16,876 nucleotides of DNA from Polaromonas sp. GTDB lineage: Bacteria; Pseudomonadota; Gammaproteobacteria; Burkholderiales; Burkholderiaceae_C. This document shows positions 1 through 8,261 of the stretch, piece after piece. Location of the stretch: assembly GCA_014376885.1 (NCBI GenBank), contig JACMQR010000169.1:1-16876 (forward strand). Direction: 5' to 3'. The notes under the pieces are model-generated. The model was not told where the DNA came from. It worked only from the letters and a program-made list of their open reading frames with translations, and ran no database searches. The translations under genes and the position numbers were made by a program. Each line of letters opens with the position of its first letter. Position 1 is the first letter of the stretch.

Positions 1-347
1 CCGCTTGGCACGCTGACCGTCAGGCCGTCGCTGCCGACGCCAAAGCCGATGGTCCGGCGTTTTCCGCGCTTGACCTCATAGGCCACCAGCCGGCCATCGA
101 GCACCCCCTGCCGCGAGGCGCGCGGATGGACAAATTTGTCAATGTACGGCGGCGGCTGATCTGCTACGTTTTTCATAGCTACTAAATCACTATCGACAAG
201 CGCATCGGGCAATTTTTGTGAATAGTCGAAGACTTTGTCGGCGCTGGCGGGCCCGGCGGGCCGGTCCGGCTTGAGAAAGTCCAGCGTCAGCTGAACCAGC
301 CGGCGGCCAAGGCCTGCCGGCTTGCGGGTCGGGCAAGCTGACGGCAT
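1..347 (-). CDS. YgjP-like (DUF45) metallopeptidase-domain protein, N-terminal part
   Basis: The frame starts at an ATG (345-347) 7 nt after the plsC stop and runs off the left edge, giving about 115 residues. After a poorly conserved leader, residues about 68-115 match the start of the YgjP/DUF45 family: a basic patch (KRGKRRTIGFGV, near residues 91-102) followed by GLTVSVPSG, the family's usual basic-RRTI-x-V then G-hydrophobic-x-V-x-x-P opening. The zinc-binding HxxxH motif of the family would lie beyond the edge and cannot be checked. YgjP proteins are putative cytoplasmic zinc metallopeptidases of uncertain role. The position after plsC suggests it is the last or a late gene of the cluster. 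Residues about 44-61 are encoded by an AT-rich segment that resembles a Comamonadaceae interspersed repeat, so the N-terminal leader is probably not a functional domain. No clear ribosome binding site decides the start. Confidence 0.8.
   Translation of the reverse strand, partial: MPSACPTRKPAGLGRRLVQLTLDFLKPDRPAGPASADKVFDYSQKLPDALVDSDLVAMKNVADQPPPYIDKFVHPRASRQGVLDGRLVAYEVKRGKRRTIGFGVGSDGLTVSVPS
165..217 (-). repeat. AT-rich interspersed-repeat-like segment inside ygjP
   Basis: This AT-rich stretch within a GC-rich gene begins with TTTTTCATAGCTACTAA and ends with GACAAGCGC, a short spacer and CAATTTTT. From memory, it resembles a short palindromic repeat that occurs many times in Comamonadaceae genomes (a TTTTTGATAGCTGC-type left part, an AAGCGC motif, then CAATTTTT). 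It stays open in the ygjP frame and codes for residues about 44-61. Its relation to the clearer GCTAT-N7-RTAGC copies elsewhere in the window is weaker than theirs to each other. Confidence 0.5.
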
Positions 348-354
348 CACTGGT

Positions 355-1122
355 TCAGGGGCGGGACCGCATGGGCGGGGCACTGCGGCCGGCATAGGCC
401 TCGGGGTCGAGGCGGCGCATCTCCGCTTCGATCCAGGCTTCGACTTCGCGCATCAGCTCGTCGGGCTTGCGGCCGGCGCTGGGAATCGGCTTGCCGATGG
501 AAATGTCGACGATGCCCGGCCGTTTGATGAAGGCCTTGCGCGGCCAGCATTTGGCCGAGGTCACCGCGATCGGGATCACCGGCGCGCCGGTGTCGATCGC
601 CAGCCGGGTGCCGCCCGACTTGTACACGCCCTGCTGGCCGCGGTTGATGCGCGTTCCCTCGGGAAACATGATCACCCAGGTACCCTGGTCCATCAGCCGC
701 TTGCCCTGGGCGACCACCTTGCCGAACGCCTGCGCCCGCTGGCTGCGGTCGATGTGGATCATGTCCATGCGCGCCATGGCCCAGCCGAAAAAAGGAATGT
801 AGAGCAACTCCTTCTTGAACACATAGGCCAGCGGGTGCGGCATGATCGCCGGCATGGTCAAGGTTTCCCAGGTCGACTGGTGCTTGCACAGCAGCACGGC
901 GGCGCTTTTGGGGCCGGTGGGCAGGTTTTCCATGCCGGTGATGCGGTTTTTTATGCCCAGAATCCAGGTGCCGCTGTCCACCGCCAGCTTGAGCCAGCGG
1001 GCGCACATCCAGTACATCGTGGTGCTGCTGACAAACAGCGACGCAATGACGACGAACAGCGCCCAGGGAATGACGGTCAGAACCAGCCACAGCATGTGCA
1101 AAATCGAGCGAATCAAGGGCAT
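355..1122 (-). CDS. plsC: 1-acyl-sn-glycerol-3-phosphate acyltransferase (PlsC/LPLAT family)
   Basis: The 255-residue protein acylates lysophosphatidic acid to phosphatidic acid at the inner membrane, the second step of phospholipid synthesis. Residues about 8-32 form a hydrophobic membrane segment. The acyltransferase motifs follow in order: HQSTWE (H81, E86), the GWAMARMDMIHIDR block (113-126) and FPEGTR (153-158), then a VIPIAV segment. The first motif is HX4E rather than the textbook HX4D, a variant I believe is common in betaproteobacteria. I chose the ATG at 1122 because it gives the usual length and puts the membrane segment at the N-terminus. An in-frame ATG at 1206 would add 28 residues of low-complexity sequence. 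It lies about 140 nt after gmhB and 7 nt before ygjP. The symbol follows the family; which of several possible paralogues this is cannot be told from the window. Confidence 0.92.
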   Translation of the reverse strand: MPLIRSILHMLWLVLTVIPWALFVVIASLFVSSTTMYWMCARWLKLAVDSGTWILGIKNRITGMENLPTGPKSAAVLLCKHQSTWETLTMPAIMPHPLAYVFKKELLYIPFFGWAMARMDMIHIDRSQRAQAFGKVVAQGKRLMDQGTWVIMFPEGTRINRGQQGVYKSGGTRLAIDTGAPVIPIAVTSAKCWPRKAFIKRPGIVDISIGKPIPSAGRKPDELMREVEAWIEAEMRRLDPEAYAGRSAPPMRSRP

Positions 1123-1240
1123 GTCAGGAATTCCGGCGGAGTGGGTGAAGCGGTGTGGGGCTAGCGCGGCGCGGCAGCGCGCCCCGGCCACCTGGATCAG
1201 CATCATTCATGGCTTTGGTGCAGGTCGTGCATATCTTTAC

Positions 1241-1263
1241 AGCTATATATTTAATAGCGCTTA
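1241..1263. repeat. GCTAT-N7-ATAGC interspersed repeat copy at the gmhB stop
   Basis: On the plus strand the arms are GCTAT (1242-1246) and ATAGC (1254-1258), a perfect 5-bp inverted repeat with a 7-nt spacer, followed by GCTTA. About 20 of 24 positions agree with the copy at 12331-12354. The terminal TTA of the element, read on the minus strand, is the TAA stop codon of gmhB (1261-1263). The element fills the start of the gmhB-plsC gap and is far more AT-rich than the flanking genes. Confidence 0.6.
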
Positions 1264-1830
1264 GCCAGCGATTTCAGGCGCCGCGCCGCGCCCCAGCAGG
1301 ACGTCGGCAAAGGCCGCCAGATCGCGGTGCACCAGGGTGCCGGGCGGCAGTCCTGCGGGCAGCGCCTGATCCCGGTACTTGGCCGATTTTCCGGTCAGCA
1401 CCAGGTGCGGCTCGCAGCCGGCCGCCGCGCCGGCCACCACATCGCGCAGCGAATCGCCCACGGTGGGAACGCCGGCCAGCTGCACGCCAAAGCGCAGGCC
1501 GATCTGCTCGAACAGGCCGGGCTGGGGCTTGCGGCAGTGGCAGTTTTCCTCGGCCGTGTGCGGGCAGAAAAACACCGCATCGATGCGCCCGCCCTGCACG
1601 GCCAGCAGCTTTTGCATCTTGGCATGCATGGCGTTGAGCGACACCACGTCGAACAGGCCGCGCCCGAGGCCCGACTGGTTGGAGGCGATCACCACATGCC
1701 AGCCGGCATGGTTGAGCCGCGCAATCGCTTCGAGCGCGCCGGGCAAAGGCAGCCATTCCTCCGGCGTCTTGACAAAGTCGTCGCTGTCGCTGTTGATGGT
1801 GCCGTCGCGGTCAAGGATGACAAGTTTCAT
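1261..1830 (-). CDS. gmhB: D-glycero-beta-D-manno-heptose-1,7-bisphosphate 7-phosphatase (HAD family)
   Basis: The 189-residue cytoplasmic enzyme removes the C7 phosphate of heptose bisphosphate in the ADP-heptose pathway for the LPS inner core. HAD motif I is LDRDGT (D7 nucleophile, D9 acid/base). SNQSG (about 50-54) is motif II, and GDSLRD (125-130) is the acidic motif that binds magnesium. Between them sit the GmhB-type zinc ligands C89, H91, C97 and C99 (CPH...CHC). The length fits the family. The ATG at 1830 overlaps the stop of the upstream gene as ATGA, so translation is probably coupled. The frame stays open far upstream, but that part is a shadow of the preceding gene. The stop codon lies in a short AT-rich repeat, so the last residues may be recent. 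Confidence 0.93.
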   Translation of the reverse strand: MKLVILDRDGTINSDSDDFVKTPEEWLPLPGALEAIARLNHAGWHVVIASNQSGLGRGLFDVVSLNAMHAKMQKLLAVQGGRIDAVFFCPHTAEENCHCRKPQPGLFEQIGLRFGVQLAGVPTVGDSLRDVVAGAAAGCEPHLVLTGKSAKYRDQALPAGLPPGTLVHRDLAAFADVLLGRGAAPEIAG

Positions 1831-2489
1831 GGGATTTTCGCCAAAGGGTCGGTGGGTGGCGGCGCCTGCCAGCCGGTCACAAACAAGCCGCCGAAGCGGC
1901 CGGGGGCAAGCTGCAAAGCCAGCATGTCGCCGGGCTGAAGCAGCGCAGCGCCGGCCTCGCCAATCAGCAGGCGCTGCGGAACCGTCAGGCCGCCGACCTG
2001 CAGCACCAGCTCGGTGCCGCCCAGGCTGCGCAGGCTGGCCGGTCTGGGCTGGGCGGCCAGGACGCGGGCTTTTACCTGCGCCGGCGCTGCGCCTGATGTC
2101 GCCAGCTCCTGCAAAAAAAGATGCTGGCGGTTCAGGTGGCGCGCTACCAGCGCGCCGCTGCCTGCCAGCCAGAGGAAAAGCCAGGCCGCGCCGACCCCCG
2201 GCATGACGCGCTGCCAGCCCAGCCGGCGAATGACCAGCCCCGCCGCGACCAGCAGGGCCAGCGCCAGGGCCGCCGGCCACAGCAGCTCCAGCGCGCCGGC
2301 CGTGCTGGACACCGGCGCCAGGAGCAGCGCTGGAGCGGCGCTCTGGCGGTCGTCCACGAGTTGCAGCAGCCAGCGCACCGCCACCAGGAACGCCGGCGGC
2401 GCAAACAGCAGCCAGGCGCTGCGCTGCGCTGTCCAGCCGTGACCCGCAGGACTGGGCCTGCTGCGCTTCAGGGCTTTGGCAGAAGGCAT
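1827..2489 (-). CDS. Uncharacterised protein with three predicted transmembrane helices
   Basis: This 220-residue protein matches no family I recognise. After a basic N-terminus it has three hydrophobic segments at about 26-45, 65-87 and 96-115. A C-terminal region of about 100 residues follows, rich in beta-type hydrophobic patterns (ELVLQVGGLTVPQRLLIGEA, then MLALQLAPGRFGGLFVTGWQ), possibly a small soluble beta domain. It starts at an ATG 7 nt after the glyS stop and overlaps gmhB by 4 nt. That tight packing supports a real gene co-transcribed with both. Neighbours in tRNA charging and LPS synthesis do not point to one role; an envelope function is only a guess from the membrane segments. 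Confidence 0.75.
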   Translation of the reverse strand: MPSAKALKRSRPSPAGHGWTAQRSAWLLFAPPAFLVAVRWLLQLVDDRQSAAPALLLAPVSSTAGALELLWPAALALALLVAAGLVIRRLGWQRVMPGVGAAWLFLWLAGSGALVARHLNRQHLFLQELATSGAAPAQVKARVLAAQPRPASLRSLGGTELVLQVGGLTVPQRLLIGEAGAALLQPGDMLALQLAPGRFGGLFVTGWQAPPPTDPLAKIP

Positions 2490-2496
2490 CGCCGCG

Positions 2497-4629
2497 TCAA
2501 GCCGCCAGGCGCGACAGGTCGGCCACCCGGTTCATCGCGCCCTGCAGGCTTTTGAGCAGGCCCTGGCGGTTCAGCCGCAGGTCGGGTTCCTCGGCATTGA
2601 CCATCACGCTGTCGAAAAAGGCATCGACCGGCGCGCGCAGGGCCGCCAGCGTTTGCAGCGAGGCGGTGTAGTCGCCGGCATCAAACTGTGCGTTGGCCTT
2701 GGGAACAATGTCCTTCATGGTCATGTACAACGCGATTTCTGCCGCTTCCTTGAGCAGCAGTTCGCTGACATGCGGGTCGACTTCCAGCGCTTTTTTCAGG
2801 ATGTTGCCGATGCGCTTGTTGGCAGCGGCCAGGGCGGGCGCTTCGGGCAGGGCGGCAAAGGCGCGGACAGCGGCCAGGCGCTTGGCGACATCGCCCAGGC
2901 GCTGCGGTTGCAGGACCAGCACGGCATCGACTTCCTGCGCGCTGAAGCCCTGCTCGCGCAGGGCACCGGCAAAGCGGTCGTAGATGAAGCTCGTCAGCGC
3001 TGGCGTGGCATCGGCAATCTTGTCGCCAAACACCGCCGCCACAGCCGTCGCCAGATCGCCCAGGTTCAGCGGCAGGTCTTTTTCCACCAGCATCCGGACC
3101 ACGCCCAGCGCATGGCGGCGCAGCGCGAACGGGTCCTTGTCGCCGGTCGGCAGGTTGCCGATGCCGAACATGCCGACCAGCGTTTCAAGCTTGTCGGCCA
3201 GTGCGACGACCAGGCCCACCGCGTTTCGGGGCAGTGCATCGCCGGCAAAGCGCGGCTTGTAATGGTCTTCAATCGCATCGGCCACGTCCAGGGCCAGGCC
3301 GTCGTTCAGCGCGTAGTAGCGCCCCATGGTGCCCTGCAGTTCCGGGAATTCGCCGACCATGTCGGTGACCAGATCGGACTTGGCCAGCAGCGCCGCCTGA
3401 TCGGCCTGCCCAGCCAGCACCGCGCCGCCCAGCTGCTGGCCAATCGCCCGGGCAATCGCCCGCACGCGCTCCACGCGCTCGCCCTGCGAGCCCAGCTTGT
3501 TGTGATAAACCACCTTGTCCAGCCCGGCGACACGCGACGCCAGGGTTTTCTTGCGGTCCTGGTCGAAAAAGAATTTCGCATCGGCCAGGCGCGGGCGTAC
3601 CACGCGCTCGTTGCCGCCAATCACCGCAGTGGGATCAGTCGGGCGGATATTGCTGACGACCAAAAAGCGGTTGGTCAGCCGGCCATCGGCGCCCAGCAGC
3701 GGAAAATACTTCTGGTTGGCCTTCATCGTCAGGATCAGGCACTCCTGCGGCACCGCCAGGAATTCGGCTTCGAATTCGCAAACCAGCACATTGGGACGCT
3801 CGACCAGCGCGGTCACCTCATCAAGCAGCGCATCGTCCTCGATCGGCTGCACGCCGCCGCCCAGGTCGGCAGCCGCCTTGGCCAGCTGGCGGGCGACCTC
3901 GGCCTTGCGCCGGGCAAAGCTGGCAATCACCGCGCCATCGGTTTCCAGCGTGGCTTCGTAGCTGTCGGCGTCCTGCAACAGCACCGGGCAGGCGGCCGCC
4001 TCAAAGCGGTGGCCATGCGTGGTGTTGCCAGCCCTCAGGCCCAGCACTTTGACCGGCACCACCGTGCTGCCGTGCAGCGCGACCAGGCCATGCGCCGGGC
4101 GCACAAAGTTCACGCTGGTCCAGCCGGGCAGCACGCAGTCGGACTCCAGCTGGTAGCTCATGACCTTCGGAATCGGCAGCTTGGCAATCGCTTCTTCCAG
4201 CGCTTTTTGCAGTCCGGTGTCCAGCGTGGTGCCGGCCTGCAGGCTGTCGTAGAACAGCGCCTCGGCCTTGCCGTCGGGCGCGCGCCTCAAAGCGGCGACC
4301 GCAGCGGCCGGGTCCGAGACATCGGCGCCCAGCGCCTGCAGCCTTTTGAGCAACGCCGGCGTGGCTTCGCCGGCGGCGTTCAGCCCCACGGCAACCGGCA
4401 TCAGCTTTTGCTGCACCGCCTTGTCGCCAGCCTTGCACCAGACCTGGCTGATGTGCGCGGCCAGCCGGCGCGGCGAGGCATAAGCCGTCACCACCGATTC
4501 GGCGCTGGCCAGCCCCAGCGCCCGGAGCTGCTCGGCCAGCACGCCGGCAAAGGCATCGCCCAATTTTTTCAGCGCCTTGGGCGGCAGTTCCTCGACGAAC
4601 AGTTCGACCAGCAGGTTTTCGGGGGTCAT
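2497..4629 (-). CDS. glyS: Glycyl-tRNA synthetase beta subunit
   Basis: The 710-residue beta subunit of the bacterial alpha2-beta2 glycyl-tRNA synthetase recognises tRNA and is needed for charging. It opens with the family signature LLVELFVEELPPKAL, followed by the SPRRLA segment (residues about 53-58). Typical central blocks follow, including RFLVVSNI, RLADAKFFFDQD and the FPELQGTMGRYYA segment, with GNLPTGDKDPFALRRHALG further on. The C-terminal third is the anticodon-binding-like region. The length is close to that of E. coli GlyS (689). The start lies 3 nt after the glyQ stop, and the gene is 7 nt upstream of the uncharacterised membrane protein. The gene appears intact with no missing blocks. 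Confidence 0.97.
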   Translation of the reverse strand: MTPENLLVELFVEELPPKALKKLGDAFAGVLAEQLRALGLASAESVVTAYASPRRLAAHISQVWCKAGDKAVQQKLMPVAVGLNAAGEATPALLKRLQALGADVSDPAAAVAALRRAPDGKAEALFYDSLQAGTTLDTGLQKALEEAIAKLPIPKVMSYQLESDCVLPGWTSVNFVRPAHGLVALHGSTVVPVKVLGLRAGNTTHGHRFEAAACPVLLQDADSYEATLETDGAVIASFARRKAEVARQLAKAAADLGGGVQPIEDDALLDEVTALVERPNVLVCEFEAEFLAVPQECLILTMKANQKYFPLLGADGRLTNRFLVVSNIRPTDPTAVIGGNERVVRPRLADAKFFFDQDRKKTLASRVAGLDKVVYHNKLGSQGERVERVRAIARAIGQQLGGAVLAGQADQAALLAKSDLVTDMVGEFPELQGTMGRYYALNDGLALDVADAIEDHYKPRFAGDALPRNAVGLVVALADKLETLVGMFGIGNLPTGDKDPFALRRHALGVVRMLVEKDLPLNLGDLATAVAAVFGDKIADATPALTSFIYDRFAGALREQGFSAQEVDAVLVLQPQRLGDVAKRLAAVRAFAALPEAPALAAANKRIGNILKKALEVDPHVSELLLKEAAEIALYMTMKDIVPKANAQFDAGDYTASLQTLAALRAPVDAFFDSVMVNAEEPDLRLNRQGLLKSLQGAMNRVADLSRLAA

Positions 4630-4632
4630 GGC

Positions 4633-5568
4633 TCAGGCGCCCTTCTTCGTCGTTGTTGTTGTTGTGGCTGTCGTCTTGGCCATCTGCTCGACCCACGCGC
4701 GCGGCGCCATCGGGAAACCCAGGCGTTCGCGGCTTTCGTAATAGCTCTGCGCCACCAGGCGCGAAACCGTGCGGATGCGGCCCATGTAGGCGGCGCGCTC
4801 GGTCACGCTGATGGCGCCGCGCGCATCTAACAGGTTAAAGCTGTGCGCGGCTTTCAGCACCTGCTCATAGGCCGGCAGGGCGAGCTGCTGGCCGATCAGG
4901 TATTTCGCCTGCTTTTCATGCCCGGCAAAGGCGGTGAACAAGAATTCGGCATCGGAATGCTCGAAGTTGTAGCTTGATTGCTCGACCTCGTTTTGCTTGT
5001 ACACGTCGCCATAGGTCAAGCCGTCGGTCCAGGTCAGGTTGTAGACGTTGTCCACACCCTGCAGGTACATCGCCAGGCGCTCCAGGCCGTAGGTGATCTC
5101 GCCGGTGGTCGGCTTGCAGTCAATGCCGCCGACCTGCTGGAAGTAGGTGAACTGGGTCACTTCCATGCCGTTGAGCCAGACTTCCCAGCCCAGGCCCCAG
5201 GCGCCCAGCGTCGGGTTTTCCCAGTCGTCCTCGACAAAGCGGATGTCGTTTTGCTTCAAATCAAAGCCCAGCGCCTCCAGGCTGCCCAGGTACAGCTCCA
5301 GGATGTTGGCGGGCGCCGGCTTGAGCACCACCTGGTACTGGTAGTAGTGCTGCAGGCGGTTGGGGTTCTCGCCGTAGCGGCCGTCTTTTGGGCGGCGGCT
5401 CGGCTGCACATAGGCCGCTTGCCAGGGCTCGGGGCCAAGGGCTCTTAAAAATGTAGCAGTGTGCGACGTCCCCGCGCCCACTTCCATGTCGTAGGGCTGC
5501 AGAAGCGCGCAACCCTGGTCGGCCCAGTAGGACTGCAGCTTCAGGATGATTTGCTGGAAAGTGAGCAT
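4633..5568 (-). CDS. glyQ: Glycyl-tRNA synthetase alpha subunit
   Basis: The 311-residue alpha subunit carries the class II catalytic core that forms glycyl-adenylate and, with GlyS, charges tRNA-Gly. It matches the family almost throughout: the [18 protein letters not shown] start, [19 protein letters not shown], then [32 protein letters not shown], and finally [19 protein letters not shown]. Length is normal (about 300). The extreme C-terminus is a threonine-rich tail ([14 protein letters not shown]) encoded by an ACA/ACG trinucleotide run at about 4647-4675. The gene follows lnt after 87 nt that contain no convincing terminator or promoter. No good ribosome binding site is visible before the ATG. 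Confidence 0.97.
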   Translation of the reverse strand: MLTFQQIILKLQSYWADQGCALLQPYDMEVGAGTSHTATFLRALGPEPWQAAYVQPSRRPKDGRYGENPNRLQHYYQYQVVLKPAPANILELYLGSLEALGFDLKQNDIRFVEDDWENPTLGAWGLGWEVWLNGMEVTQFTYFQQVGGIDCKPTTGEITYGLERLAMYLQGVDNVYNLTWTDGLTYGDVYKQNEVEQSSYNFEHSDAEFLFTAFAGHEKQAKYLIGQQLALPAYEQVLKAAHSFNLLDARGAISVTERAAYMGRIRTVSRLVAQSYYESRERLGFPMAPRAWVEQMAKTTATTTTTTKKGA

Positions 5569-5655
5569 AGAAATGATTGGTTCAAGGTGGCGCGTGCCGC
5601 GTTGAAGGCACCAAACATCGGCAATGCCCGGTACGGCATCACAAAGCCTTGTAGT

Positions 5656-7326
5656 TTACGCGGCCGCTGCGCGGACCCGGCGGCGCCAAACCAGCGCCAG
5701 GCCAAGCGCCGCCAAGCCAAGACCCCACAGCGGCCAGAGCCCGAAACGCCCGGCCCACCAGGCGTACGGCGTGATGCGGCTGCGGCCCTGCACCTGGCCC
5801 ACCAGCGCCCCTCGGGTGTGACGCGGCAGAAAATGGGTGACCTCGCCGCGGTGGTCGATGATGGCGGTGGCGCCGGTGTTGGTGGCGCGGATCATCGGCC
5901 GGCCGAACTCCAGCGCGCGCATGCGCGAGATCTGCAGGTGCTGGTCGATTGCCACCGTGTTGCCGAACCAGGCGATGTTGCTGAGATTGACGAATATCGT
6001 CGGCGCCCGGGCCGGGTCGACAAAGCGCGCGGCCAGTTCCTCGCCAAACAAATCCTCGTAGCAGATGTTCGGCGCCAGCCGCTGGCCCTGCCAGTCAAAG
6101 GGCGGCTGGCCGACCGCGCCGCGCCTGAAATCGCCCAGCGGGATGTTCATCAGCTGGATGAACCAGTGAAACCCGGTCGGAATCACCTCGCCGAACGGCA
6201 CCAGGTGGTGCTTGTCGTAGCGGTAGGGCTCGGGCAGCACCAGCGGGGCTGGCGGCGCCGACTGTACCGGTTTGAGGCCAACGACCGAGTTCGAGTAGCC
6301 GGCGTCATAGTCGCCCAGCGGCAGGCCGATCAGCGCCGCCTGGCCGCCGGTGGCAAAACGCAGCTGCAGCGCCAGCCAGTAGCCCTCGGGCAGCTGCTGC
6401 GGCAGCATCGGCAGGGCCGTTTCGGGCGCCACCACCAGGGCGCTGCGGGCAGCGCGCAATTGCTCGTCGTACCAGCGCAGCGCAGCCGCCATGCCGGTGC
6501 CCGGAACAAACTTCTCATCCTGCGGAATGTTGCCTTGCAGCAGCGTGACCGACAGCGGCTTGAGCAGCGCCGAATCAGGCTCGGCGCGCTTGCCGTCAAA
6601 CACCGGCAGCCCGGCAACGGCAACGCCCAGCGCCAGGCCGGCCAGGGCGGGCAGCCAGCGCGTTTGGGGAGCCAGCAGGCAAACAGCCAGCCAGGCCGAG
6701 AGCAGCGCCGCCAGGAAGGTCAGCCCGTGCACGCCGACCCAGGCGGCCAGCGGCCTGGCCCAGCCGTCCACATGCGCATAGCCGCCCTCGCCCCATGGAA
6801 AACCGGTGAAAAACTGGACCCGGGCAAGTTCGGCCAGCAGCCACATCGCTGCAAAAAACATAGCGCGAAAGACAGGCCGAACAGGCGCAAGCAGCACAAA
6901 AAAGCTTGCGGCGGCGGCGTAGTACAGGCTCAGAGCGGCGGCCAGCAGCCCAATGGCCAACACCGTCAGCGGCGCGGCCAGGCCGCCATAGACATGCAGG
7001 GAAATGAACAGCCACCAGTAGGTTGCGCCCTGCATTGCGACGGCAAACAGGCCGCCCAGCCAGGCGCCGCGCTGCCAGGTGCGGGCGCCGCCCACCTGCC
7101 CGGCCAGCAGGGCCATGGCCAGCAGTTGAAGCCCGCCCGCCGGCTGGCCGGGGTTCAGGCCGAGCAGCGCGCCCCAGGCAAAAGGCCAGGCCATGCTGGC
7201 CGCGTGCAGGCATCCGGCAACCAGGACGATGACCATTTGCAGCCCGGCCAGCCAGCGGGGCTGGTCGGGCCAGGCGCCCTGCCCGAGGCGTGCTGCGCCC
7301 CGGCGGTCAGGTGCAGAAGAACTCAT
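5656..7326 (-). CDS. lnt: Apolipoprotein N-acyltransferase
   Basis: Lnt adds the third acyl chain to the N-terminal cysteine of lipoproteins in the inner membrane, the last step of lipoprotein maturation. The 556-residue protein has several hydrophobic helices in its first 250 residues or so, then a periplasmic nitrilase-type domain. The expected catalytic triad is present: E302 (VVAPETALPM), K372 (YDKHHLVPFGE) and C422 (NICYEDLFG), with spacing close to E. coli Lnt (E267, K335, C387). A last hydrophobic helix lies near the C-terminus. I took the ATG at 7326, 37 nt after the corC stop. A longer frame reaches 7500 but overlaps corC, and a later Met near residue 31 is also possible. The corC-lnt pair is widely conserved in proteobacteria. 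Confidence 0.95.
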   Translation of the reverse strand: MSSSAPDRRGAARLGQGAWPDQPRWLAGLQMVIVLVAGCLHAASMAWPFAWGALLGLNPGQPAGGLQLLAMALLAGQVGGARTWQRGAWLGGLFAVAMQGATYWWLFISLHVYGGLAAPLTVLAIGLLAAALSLYYAAAASFFVLLAPVRPVFRAMFFAAMWLLAELARVQFFTGFPWGEGGYAHVDGWARPLAAWVGVHGLTFLAALLSAWLAVCLLAPQTRWLPALAGLALGVAVAGLPVFDGKRAEPDSALLKPLSVTLLQGNIPQDEKFVPGTGMAAALRWYDEQLRAARSALVVAPETALPMLPQQLPEGYWLALQLRFATGGQAALIGLPLGDYDAGYSNSVVGLKPVQSAPPAPLVLPEPYRYDKHHLVPFGEVIPTGFHWFIQLMNIPLGDFRRGAVGQPPFDWQGQRLAPNICYEDLFGEELAARFVDPARAPTIFVNLSNIAWFGNTVAIDQHLQISRMRALEFGRPMIRATNTGATAIIDHRGEVTHFLPRHTRGALVGQVQGRSRITPYAWWAGRFGLWPLWGLGLAALGLALVWRRRVRAAAA

Positions 7327-7363
7327 GCGCCCGGTGACCCGGGCAGCAGGCGCGGGGCCAGCG

Positions 7364-8239
7364 TCACTGGACTTCGGTCGCCGGACCCGCCGCGCCGGCA
7401 GCAGGCGACACCTTGAACCAGCGCACCGCGCCGCCCTTGGTGTGCAGCACGGTGAACTGCAGGCCGGCCAGCGCGTAATGCTCGCCGCGCTTGGGCACAT
7501 GGCCCATTTCGTGGGCCACCAGGCCGCCGATGGTCTCGAAATCGGTGTCTGGCAGCAGCACCTCGAACGCCTCGTTGACCCGCTCGACCGCCGTGTCGCC
7601 GCTGACGCGGTAGGTGTGGTCGGTCAGGGCAAAGATGTCGCCGGCGTCTTCCTCGATGTCGAATTCGTCCTCGATCTCGCCGACGATCTGCTCCAGCACA
7701 TCTTCGATGGTGATCAGGCCGGCCACCCGGCCAAACTCGTCAATCACCACCGCCAGGTGGTTGTGGTTGCCCCGGAATTCACGCAGCAGGTCGTTCAGTC
7801 CCTTGCTTTCGGGCACGAACGAAGCCGGCCGCAGCAGCGCCCGGATATTGAGCTCGGGGGCGCGCTGCAGCTTGAGCAGGTCCTTGGCCATCAGGATGCC
7901 GATGATGTTTTCCTTGTCATCTTCGAACACCGGAAAGCGCGAGTGCGCGGTGTCGATGACCAGGTGCAGCAGCTCGTCGAACGGCGCGTCGATATTGACC
8001 AGGTCCATGCGCGGCGCGGCCACCATGACATCGCCGGCCGTCATGTCGGCCATGCGGATCACGCCTTCGAGCATTTCCCGGCTTTGCTGGCCGATGACGT
8101 CGTTGTCCTGGGCCTCCACCAGCGTTTCGATCAGCTCGTCTTTGGAGTCGGGACCGGGGTGGAGCATTTCCGCAAGCTTTTGCAAAAAGCCGCGCTTGTC
8201 TTCGGTTTTTGAAGACCGACTGGGGGGAACATCGGACAC
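7364..8239 (-). CDS. corC: CorC/HlyC-type CBS-domain protein (magnesium and cobalt efflux)
   Basis: This soluble 291-residue protein has an N-terminal helical region and a pair of CBS domains (about 65-190, with the typical AHSRFPVF and GRVAGLITIEDVLEQIVGEI segments). A C-terminal CorC_HlyC transporter-associated domain follows (about 205-280). Family members are linked to magnesium or cobalt efflux, and the domain is also found in hemolysin C-like proteins. I chose a GTG start at 8239, which gives the V/M-SD-x-PPSRS opening and length (about 290) expected for Burkholderiales CorC. The first ATG (8353) would overlap the end of the acetyltransferase gene and add 38 residues with no family resemblance. 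No strong ribosome binding site supports either, so the start is uncertain. Confidence 0.92.
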   Translation of the reverse strand: MSDVPPSRSSKTEDKRGFLQKLAEMLHPGPDSKDELIETLVEAQDNDVIGQQSREMLEGVIRMADMTAGDVMVAAPRMDLVNIDAPFDELLHLVIDTAHSRFPVFEDDKENIIGILMAKDLLKLQRAPELNIRALLRPASFVPESKGLNDLLREFRGNHNHLAVVIDEFGRVAGLITIEDVLEQIVGEIEDEFDIEEDAGDIFALTDHTYRVSGDTAVERVNEAFEVLLPDTDFETIGGLVAHEMGHVPKRGEHYALAGLQFTVLHTKGGAVRWFKVSPAAGAAGPATEVQ

Positions 8240-8261
8240 GTAAGGGCGGTCGGTAGTGAAG

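Noticed and set aside
2476..4830. A 784-codon open frame on the plus strand
   Set aside because: It is antisense to glyS and the end of glyQ, both certain genes, and its product is low-complexity (Arg, Gln, Gly, His, Ala), as expected of high-GC shadow frames.
5461..7416. A 651-codon open frame on the plus strand
   Set aside because: It lies opposite lnt and has a Gln/Arg/Gly/Pro-rich product with no domain; lnt has its full catalytic triad.
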